Assembly: GCF_949987535.1 (NCBI RefSeq)
Contig: NC_080069.1
Span: forward strand, 45,559,269-45,623,268
DNA length: 64,000 nucleotides
From: Balaenoptera acutorostrata
Lineage: Eukaryota; Chordata; Mammalia; Artiodactyla; Balaenopteridae
Direction of reading: 5' to 3'
The notes beneath the pieces are model-generated. The model did no database searches and was not told where the DNA came from. It was given only the letters and a program-made list of their open reading frames with translations. Of this stretch, positions 56,095 to 64,000 are shown piece after piece (positions within the stretch are counted from its first letter, which is position 1; each line of letters starts with the position of its first letter). A program made the translations under genes and the position numbers.

Positions 56095-57250
56095 TAAATT
56101 GGTGATGGCCACATTCATGAGTAGTTTTCATGTGATTTTAAATATTAACATCTAGGAACATTTTGAAAGACATTAAAAAGAGTAATGAGTGGGATAACAT
56201 AATCATATGTTTAAACTAATTAAAATATAATAAATAATTATTAATATATTAGTTGTGTTGCAAAAGTAGACAGAATAATAGAAATCTGGGAAGTAGATAC
56301 AGATCCATACAACAGTATTTACTATATATAAAGATGACCTTTTTTTCATATAGGAAAGGAAGAATATCCTTACCATTTTAGAATAGTTAAAAAATAAAAA
56401 ACAATGTTATATTCCATTCTTATACTATGTGCCAAGGTAAAATTAAACCCGAGGGCTCCAAGAATTGTTTTTTAAATAATAAAATCTCATGAGAAACAGA
56501 AGAATATATAAATTAACATAAATCTAAAATAAAATAAAAGGCAAGGGATTATAAGTGCATAAAAATTATGTAAGAAATCATAAAGGAAAACAAAACACTG
56601 ACATGAAAAATAATTTCACAACAAAGAAAATAGTCAACTTTCAAATGACGAATTAGGATAAGTGTCTTCAAGGTGTTAGAAACATAAGGGTTAATGTCAT
56701 AAAGATACTAATAATTTCACAAGTCAGGAGTAAGATTTGAAAATTAGAAAATAATACACTGATAACAGTGAACAAAATATGAAAACAAATTTTTCAAAGA
56801 AATTCAAACTACCAACAGTTACTAAAACATATTCAAACTAATATTTGAAGAAATGCTAAATCAAACAAACACAAAATACAGTTTTATTAATTAATAACAT
56901 ATGAAACAGATGATAATGTAGGCAAGGATAGAAGGAAAAAGCATTACTAAGAAATAAATTTAGGTAAAATCTTAGTAGAAGGCAATTTGGAAATATTAAA
57001 AGGAATCTCTTACATTTCTATAAACATTGATCCAATATTTACACTTCCAAGAATTTATCCTGAGAAAACAATCAGAAATATGCACAAATACAAGAATTTT
57101 CTTTACATATTTATAGCATGGTCCCATTTTTAAAAACAAACTAGGAAAAAATAAATACATGAGAATGTTAACATTAATATTTCTGAATGAAGAAATGATA
57201 CACATTTTTTATAAGCAAATTTTCTTATATAACTTTATAAATCATTTTCA
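56095..57250. other. Unannotated very AT-rich stretch, no gene seen
   Basis: No repeat family or exon recognised. Confidence 0.4.
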
Positions 57251-57255
57251 AGTAA

Positions 57256-57355
57256 TAACTTACAAAGGCAAAAAACACAGCACAACTGGGATTCAAACCT
57301 AGGTCTGTCTGACTCATGTTTATTAGTATGTACTTTGCACAACAGTATCCTGTGG
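57256..57355 (-). mobile_element. MIR fragment (antisense)
   Basis: The phrases 'gcacaactgggattcaaacc' and 'taggtctgtctgactcatg' correspond to the antisense tRNA-related 5' part of MIR. Confidence 0.65.
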
Positions 57356-57674
57356 ATAGTAGAAGATGGGTTTAAACACTTAGGATCTGCCTGAAATTCA
57401 CTGAGTGCTCAGTAAATAGCTGTGGTTGCTTGTTTTGTGATGGTGGTAGTGTTCATAGTGGTAGTAATAGCAGTAATAATAGAACTAATGGCAGTGGTAG
57501 AAGAACAATGGAAGCCAACAAAGAAGTGCTTGTAGAAGAAGCAAAAATAGTAATCATGGCAGAATACAAATACAATTAAGGTTTCCAGTAGTTGACAGTA
57601 GAAAGTTAAAACTAGAAAAGTAGTAGATTGTTTAGTCGTTGTTTAGTTGGAAATGTGATACTGTTAAAAAAAAA

Positions 57675-57860
57675 AAATCTGAGATGCCACATAATAGTTG
57701 TGTGGCCTTGAAAAATCTGATATTGATCTCTGTTACCTTATCTATAAGACAAAATGCATAATTTTATATGTGATAGTTTGGTATTCTCACATAAGAATGA
57801 AATATCATAGTGTGTGACAAGCATCCAAAACAATACTGGACCCTTGATGTAAAGAAATAG
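57675..57860 (+). mobile_element. MIR SINE (sense)
   Basis: The run 'gccacataatagttgtgtgg', 'ccttgaaaaatctgatattg', 'gttaccttatctataagaca' follows a sense MIR core. It begins after an A-run at about 57666-57677. Confidence 0.62.
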
Positions 57861-58059
57861 TTTTTCTTCCATCTGTTTCCTTAAAATATTGTATGAATGA
57901 TTTTATTTTCATTAAAAAGTATTCTTCATTAAAAATACTCATATAGAGTTTTTAAATTACTATGTACCAATCTAAATACAGAATTTGATGTTTTTAAGCA
58001 TAATGACGTCATACCCTGTACCCTTTTTCACATTATGGTTTCATTTTCAAGTATAGGTA

Positions 58060-58180
58060 CTTCTCCTAATTCAATGGTAGTATCCTCCAAGGAAGAGGCT
58101 GGGTGTAGTATATTTATTATTCCTAACTCTTGACATAGTACCTGGAAAAGAGAAGGTGTTTATTTTTTTAGTTGAGTTTA
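58060..58180 (+). mobile_element. L2/MIR 3' terminal scrap (sense)
   Basis: The phrases 'ctccaaggaagaggctgggt' and 'acatagtacctggaaaagag' followed by 'aaggtgtttatt' resemble the last ~100 bases of L2. Confidence 0.5.
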
Positions 58181-58245
58181 AGAAGCAGGAATAACAGGCT
58201 AACTATTATTAACAGAAAAGTGGAGATGAGTAGGCAATGCAACTT

Positions 58246-58290
58246 AAAGCTACTGTTTTATTTTTTTATTTTTTAAAAGCTACTGTTTTA
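58246..58290. repeat. 15-bp direct repeat flanking a T-rich 15-base insert
   Basis: AAAGCTACTGTTTTA occurs at 58246-58260 and 58276-58290, separated only by a run of T with a single A. The arrangement looks like a target-site duplication around a bare poly(A) tail, or a slippage product. Confidence 0.85.
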
Positions 58291-58299
58291 AAGTGGACA

Positions 58300-61200
58300 C
58301 ATTCACGAACATGAATTCCTAGGAAATAACACAAAGACTATATTCCTAGGGAGTAACTAAGAGAAAGCTAAGAAACTGTAGGAAATACTGTCAATAAGGA
58401 AAGTGTTGCAGTTAATGAAAATTGGAAGTGAAGTTTAATGCCTTTGCTTTTGAGAGCAATTAATTATGTGTTCAATAACCAGGTTGATATCATCGTTAGC
58501 TTATACATACCTGAAGTCTTGAGAAAATCCTCTGTAGGCACTGGTGTGTGAATAGATGAAGCAATCCCAGACAGGATGAAAGTAGCATTCGAAGAGGACA
58601 GAAGACGGATTCCAAGGCCACATTCAATGTTGATACTGATGAGTGAAGAAATTGCTTCGGAAAGAAGAGTTCTACAGCATTGAAATTTGAAAGAGATATT
58701 ATTCTCTTCCTACATTGACTCTGGATCATCTAATGAAGTTGCAGTTTTCTTGGTCCCAAAGGATAAGATAGTTTACTGGCATTAACAAATTTGAGGAATC
58801 TGGTTACTGACCCAGAGAGGAAAAGATGATGTTTCATAACAGATGATTGAAAATTAAAATGTACTAAGGTTATAGATGACAAAGCAGGTGAGATCATTTT
58901 AATTTAGGCCCTGAATCTCTTCATAGATTTATGGGGTAGAAAATGTATACCTCTTGTACACTGTCTTGAGTCTCCTTAGACCATTTTTTTTGTTTGTTTT
59001 TGCTTCCACAATTGATGTAGCAACCAGCTTTATGCAGATGTGACCTGCCATCCATCTCATTTCATTTGGACTTCATCTTTCTCCCACACTGGAGATTTTC
59101 TGGGTTTTGCTGCCATGATAACTGTTGTGGAAATACACCGAATCGTTTTGACATATTCACAAACTTGGAATTTTCAAGAGTAAGACTTGATTAGTGAGAT
59201 GTGAAAACTAGTGGATAAAATATCTTCCTCTTTCTTGTCTCAGGATTAAAATTCCAGGGTGTAATCTACATGCTCTTAAGAGTGTCCTGAGAGGAATCAT
59301 GTCCCACTTTCTCACAATGATAACCTACTCCATAACACACTTTGATTTTGCTTTCCTTCCTTCAATTCACTATTTAGTCCCCACTGATTTTTGTTCATGG
59401 TGATCAGTTCAGAGAATAAATAATCTGCATGCAAGCGTTTGTCTAAGCCTTACCTTTCAGGGAGAGCCCAGGCTAAGAGAGTGAGGAGAATGGTCACAGA
59501 AAGCAGCCTCTCAAAATGGGATTCTAGATCTGGATCTTCAATGTAAGTGACAAGGACGCTGCAGCTGAAAAGTGGGAAGGGTACAGTCCCTGACTTATGG
59601 CAATATCAAAAATCTCAGGAAAGTTGTAAAACGTAAGAATCATTTGTGGTAGATTGGAATCCTGTGCACGCAAAGTTTGAAACTCTGGTTCCTGTAATGG
59701 TGGTGACCTCTTAAACATTATTGGGCAGTGATATTTTTAAGCACTGTGGGATTAGTTGGCTTTTGTCAGTAGTCTTAGTAGCCTTGAAAGATAAGAAAAT
59801 GGCCAGTGTATCATACTAGTTAACTGTTAGCTCAAGGCACCTGGTGAAAATCAGAAAACCTCCAAGGCAGTGTATAAGGAGCACCTTATTTCTGCAACTG
59901 CAGTGAAGCCTTTGATGAAAATCTGGCCCAGTTAGCAGTCGCAAGCGTAGCGTACAACCAGACCACACAGAAGAGATGGAAGGCTTGGTCTCTATAGGTC
60001 TTCTGGGCCAAATTTAGTGCCGTAGATAAAGAAAAAAATGTGGCTTTGTAACTTGGAATGTAGATATTTTGGTAGAAATGCTTGAAGAACTTTAAACCCC
60101 AGTGTCTCCTGGGCTTTGCAGCCATAGGTTGCAGTTTCCTCCTCTGTTTAGATGAGATGAGCATCCCTGGTTTAGAGATGACAAGAACCTCACTGAGATA
60201 CTAGCTCACAAATCAGTGCTTGCCTTGCATGAGATATGGCACTGTATCTAATCTTTGCCTGCCAACCAACACTTCAAATCACTTCACAGCATATTTTGAA
60301 AGTGGAGAATACAGTCCTTGCTATTTTAAGAAATAGTTTACTCATTAAAAAAGTTGATTAAGGTATACATAACTCATATGTTGTGGTAGGAATGAGGGAA
60401 TATATCTGGAGAGATCTAGGGATTATTGAACCAGAGATAGTGGAGTAGAAGGCTGGATAGCAGAGAATTTAATGACATAGTGGTCAAGTCATCATGTATA
60501 ATTTTTAGTGTATAATGTTTATATATTGGTCTGTCACACCAAGTAATTATTAACAGGAAATTAAGGAAGAGTTTATTTGGAGTTGTTTTATAATAAAAAT
60601 GAGAATGTTTAAATGTAATGTCATTTAAATCAAGCATATAGAAAGACAAGTGTGTGGAAGTTTTCTTAGATTAAAAGCAAACTTCTTCAAATTTTGAAGG
60701 AATATTCTCTCCCTCCTGGATAATTTACACCAATGTGAGAAAAACAACTAAAACTGATACAAGTTGGCTAAAGCTTCAGGATATTGTAGACATTGCCAAA
60801 ATGATCATTTCCATTTCTAACATATGTTGCATTTACGAGTGTTGGCTCAGGGAAGAAAAAATGAATGCCAGAAAGATAAAGATCTACATTTTAGTTTGAA
60901 AATCTGAATGTCACTTTGGGGAAGTATCATTCTCCCACTGTAAAATATTGATTCAGAGAAAAATATTTCAATTTCCATTTTCCTTCTTAGAGTTTTATTC
61001 CTCTTGGGGTACTTTTTTTTTTTTTTTAAGAGCCCTCTCATTCAGATTATTACGTTATTTCATGCTAATACTAAAAACACAGTTGTTTGGATTGGATCAA
61101 TTTTACACAAAAGATGCTTATATCTCCTGTAATTTTATCAAAATTCAATCTGTTCCTCAGTTGCTCCAATTCCCTTCAGGTCCAGTGGAATTTTTTTCTA

Positions 61201-61625
61201 CTGTTCTGATACTTAGCTCTAAAATGTAAATCAGTATACTTCAGTGATGCTCCCAAATTAATAATCATCTATAGAATGCTAGAATCAGTTGTTAATTTTC
61301 TTTTGTCCATTCCTGCCTATCCCTGTCCTGTCTAACTACAGGAGAGAAAAGCCTGTAACACGTAAGGTTGATTCCTCCCATTTTCTGATTCAGTGAATAT
61401 AACGTTGGTCAGCATACTGAGGATACTTTCAGCATCACCAATAGCTTAAGACAAATGGTTCTTTCATCTCAGATGTGCCAGGATGCAGTCCATGTGTATC
61501 TCCATAAACACTAAGCAGCAGCTCTACCTCCTCAAGCCCCTGTTAATTCTATACATAGAACTTTTTGATGGGTTCCAGGCTGATAACACTATATTACATG
61601 TTTACAAAAAGTAAAGCCAGTATCA
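58300..61625. other. Unannotated stretch; one GC-richer block with a 92-codon minus frame
   Basis: Most of this is without recognisable features. The block at about 59500-60200 is richer in GC and CpG (for example 'gcaagcgtagcgtac') than its surroundings. It carries minus frames at 59886-60164 (92 codons, starting MLISSKQRRKLQPMAAKPRR) and 59524-59718. I do not recognise either, and they could be relics of a processed pseudogene or chance. A T-run lies at about 61012-61028. Confidence 0.35.
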
Positions 61626-61629
61626 TGTT

Positions 61630-61862
61630 TTATCTTTGGAGCAAATTCTATCTGGTTTCAAAGCTCAAGTTGTGGCATACCTTTCTAGTTATGTGATATT
61701 TATAAAGTTATTAACACCTATTATTCTCTTCTGCCTTGATTATCTCAATTAATGCTTAAAAACTACCTGTTTTTAAGCATTAATTGAGATATTGTGCTTA
61801 AAGTGATTAGTGTAGAACTTGCCAGATGGCAGTAGTCAAAATTCACTAGCAGTTATTACTAT
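61630..61862 (+). mobile_element. MIR-like SINE (sense) containing an inverted duplication
   Basis: The left part reads 'ttctagttatgtgatattta' and 'gttattaacacctattattc'. The right part reads 'aagcattaattgagatattg', 'tgcttaaagtgattagtgta' and 'agcagttattactattataa', resembling a decayed MIR. The perfect palindrome at 61741-61791 sits in its middle and disturbs the alignment. Confidence 0.55.
61741..61791. repeat. Perfect 23-bp inverted repeat with 5-base loop
   Basis: The left arm at 61741-61763 (starting TATCTCAATTAATGCTTAAA) is the exact reverse complement of 61769-61791. The loop is TACCT. There is no following T-run and no gene, so it is not a terminator. It is best read as a fold-back duplication within a MIR-like repeat. 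Confidence 0.95.
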
Positions 61863-61882
61863 TATAATGAATTAAAGCTCTT

Positions 61883-62580
61883 TGTTGGGGAGGAAGACAT
61901 CTTCCTCTACCCTTCTAGGTTTTTCTGGCCTAAGAATTAAATAGACATGAGACAGATTAACAGGAGCAAATGAGACAGATTTACAGGAGCAAATCAAAGT
62001 TTAGTAACATGTATACCTGGGAGAGACCCAGGAAAATTGAGTAACTTGCCAAAGTGGCTGAAAAACTCACCCCAATACCATTTTCAGCTAAAGACAAAAG
62101 AGGATGTTGAGGGTAGTGGTTTGGGACTTCCAAGAGAAGGAAGGCAATTTACATGAAGATGGAAAAGCAAAGGTTTGGTAAATAAATGTTTGCTGGGCCA
62201 TGAGAGACAATAGGACACAGAGTGGACTCTGATGTCTAGTCCCTGCCTAGAATTCCCCCCACCACACCTCACGCATACTCTTTGCAGATGTCTCTGATCA
62301 TAGCTCTATTCTGGGAACAGGCCATCTATCTAAAATTTTTTTAGGCAATTAGGGGGAAATCCAAAGTTCTTCCTGAGTCTTTTGGGCCTTCATTGTTTTC
62401 AGCTCAAAATAATCGGCATGCCAAGATGCATTTGGGGGCAGCAAGTTTGGCTCCCCTTCAGTCTCCAGATATTTTGCGTCCATTTAGAATATTGAATTCC
62501 CAACATAGAATTGTTTCCATTGTAAGAATTAGAAAACAACTGGAAAAATTAAAAATCATATGTTTTTTAAAGCCAACAAA
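61883..62580. mobile_element. Probable old ERV LTR remnant
   Basis: The sequence starting near 'tgttggggaggaagacatct', continuing with 'gacatgagacagattaacag', 'acctgggagagacccaggaa', 'attttcagctaaagacaaaa', 'ttgctgggccatgagagaca' and 'gggaacaggccatctatcta', recalls an LTR family I have seen in mammalian genomes. I cannot name the subfamily. No coding ERV region is visible. Confidence 0.42.
61947..61992. repeat. Two-copy tandem repeat, 23-bp unit
   Basis: Two adjacent copies of a 23-base unit starting ATGAGACAGATTAACAGGAG, with one substitution (attaac versus atttac). Confidence 0.88.
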
Positions 62581-62589
62581 AACTGGGGA

Positions 62590-63005
62590 TTAAAGAAACT
62601 AAAGATTGAATTTCAGAGAGGTACCAGAATTTTCCAGAAAACCAGACAGCAGTGGCACTCAGTTCTTTTGGGCATATACTCAGTCTTGGGACATGGGTGG
62701 GTAGAGGATCAAGCCTGCCAAACATAAAGGGACTCTGTTGGTATAAGGAGAAACCAGTGGAATGGTTAACAAATCACTTGAACTGGTGTGATGTATTAGA
62801 ATGAGCTTATTCTTGTTATTACGTCTGTTATCCTATGTTTGCCTCTATAATTTTTCCATGTTTAGTTGAGGTAGGGATCCAGGTGCCCTTGTCAATTCAT
62901 CATCTTATCTGAAACAGGAAGATTCATAATACCATTTTAAGTAAATAACCACTAACTATTTAATCAAGTTCTGATATTGGGCTAAATGCCTGACGTATTT
63001 ATGTT
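62590..63005. other. Unannotated stretch
   Basis: No repeat family or exon recognised. Confidence 0.4.
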
Positions 63006-63009
63006 ACAA

Positions 63010-63144
63010 CGTGTGCTACTTTCCATTTCCACTATTATAAATAATGCTATAATAAATATTTTAATACATATATTTTGAAAGCTTTTCTTAGCATAAATTC
63101 TAAGAATTATGATCGAGGGGTCAAAATTTATTAAGATTTATGAC

Positions 63145-63179
<35 letters not shown>

Positions 63180-63235
63180 TCCCATTTCATTTTCCATAGG
63201 ATTTACATTCACCTGGTGGCAATTTAAAAAGAAAA
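63010..63235 (-). mobile_element. L1-type 3' UTR relic (antisense), tentative, with (CA)n inside
   Basis: The order 'tccactattataaataatgc', 'cataaattctaagaattatg', 'cgaggggtcaaaatttatta' and 'tacattcacctggtggcaat' resembles the antisense 3' region of old L1-type elements, as at 49750-50165. Confidence 0.48.
63148..63179. repeat. (CA)n microsatellite
   Basis: About 16 uninterrupted CA units. The + frame reading His-Thr repeats through it is an artefact. Confidence 0.95.
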
Positions 63236-63239
63236 CTCC

Positions 63240-64000
63240 TATGACCATGACATCCCTATACTGCATGTTAAAGGAGGGGTGCATAAGGCCAGTCTATAGT
63301 TCAATAGTTTTTGGAACTTACTCATCAGTTAAATAGCTCATCAACCTGAAAGAAGAAGGGAAAGCCATACTGGGAGAATGGTGAATCCAAATTCAGAAAA
63401 TTCTTATAAGCAAATCTTGATGATTAAGGTGAAAAGAAAAGCGTTCTGAATCAGGAATAGTACTCACAGCAGCATTAGTTTATTTAGCAGGGAGAAGGGA
63501 TAGTGAAATGCTGTAAATACTCACATGAAGAGAAATGAAAATAATCCAGAAAGGAAGCATTGCCTATAGAACCCAATACATTTAGAATAAAATGGTAAGG
63601 GAAGTATGGTACATCAGCCATGGTTTCTAAAGCATATCTCAATAATGACTCAGAATATTCATATATAGTATTTTTTATGCTAGAATGGTTTTCCTCTTAT
63701 ATTTCCGACCTTCAAACAGAAACAGAAATTAAGGGGTGATTCCTTGTTTTTTCTTGACTATTGACTCCATTTTCAGTACATATATAAAATGGAACATTAA
63801 ATAAATTTAAACATAAATGAAGATTTACTAAAATGTTCATTTAATTTAAATATTAAAGTTTGTAAATCATGTGATTTTTAACACAATTTAATATCTCATA
63901 AGGTAGTTAGAAAATACTGCCTAATTGTTCATTCGGTTGAAATCAAAGTAAACTGCCCTCAAAAACATTCTAATTTAAAATTAAATAAATCTAAATAAAC
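63240..64000. other. Unannotated AT-rich stretch to the window end
   Basis: No repeat family, exon or RNA recognised. Confidence 0.4.

Noticed and set aside
61741..61791. Possible rho-independent terminator or tRNA-like hairpin
   Set aside because: There is no T-run after the stem, no gene upstream, the stem is AT-rich and perfect, and the context is a MIR-like repeat in a eukaryotic genome.
1..64000. A previously undescribed multi-gene system
   Set aside because: No cluster of intact genes exists in the window. Coding signals are L1 fossils, and the remaining DNA is repeats and unannotated intergenic sequence.

Overview
The window is AT-rich, gene-poor mammalian DNA made almost entirely of interspersed repeats of different ages. 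The best lineage evidence comes from two SINEs and a DNA transposon. The SINEs at 7969-8371 and 9234-9519 have a tRNA-derived head and a 'gaagacccaacacagcc' tail followed by (TAAA)n, as in CHR-type SINEs of the whale-hippo-ruminant group. The transposon at 32034-32351 looks like the artiodactyl Tigger1a group. I recognised no ruminant BovB LINE. Together this suggests a cetacean (whale or dolphin) or close relative. That is inferred from remembered repeat families, not from a database search. I found no host exon, rRNA, tRNA gene or CRISPR array, and no intact protein gene. All coding-like signal I can identify is decayed LINE-1 ORF2.

Layout. 1-3965: two LINE-1 (L1) copies in tandem on the + strand; the first runs off the left edge and the second is 5'-truncated. 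3990-7935: no repeat I can name. 7936-12120: CHR SINE with a tandemly duplicated tail, a MER5-type element, then a long antisense L2 with a second CHR SINE inside it. 12120-14220: two L1 pieces in shuffled order, then a MaLR LTR split by an antisense L1 3' end. 17.1-19.8 kb: degraded L1, L2 and MIR pieces, the MIR split by a polypyrimidine tract. 20.3-24.05 kb: long antisense L1. 26.9-29.6 kb: L2 fragments around an antisense L1 3' end. 31.85-33.8 kb: an old L1M carrying the Tigger element. 35.7-39.7 kb: LTR remnants and an L2 split by an antisense MLT1 LTR. 40.7-41 kb: AT-rich tandem repeat with a perfect palindrome. 44.24-45.18 kb: long sense L2. 47.9-49.9 kb: purine-rich tracts with G-quadruplex potential. 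50-64 kb: mostly single-copy DNA with MIR/L2 scraps and two notable hairpins.

There is no operon or pathway here. The content is a record of transposition, nested insertion, slippage and probable gene conversion. The strongest unusual signal is a mosaic identity profile between the two tandem L1 copies: about 1% difference in the centre and 8-10% on both sides. I saw nothing that supports a new biological system; the other findings are structural.
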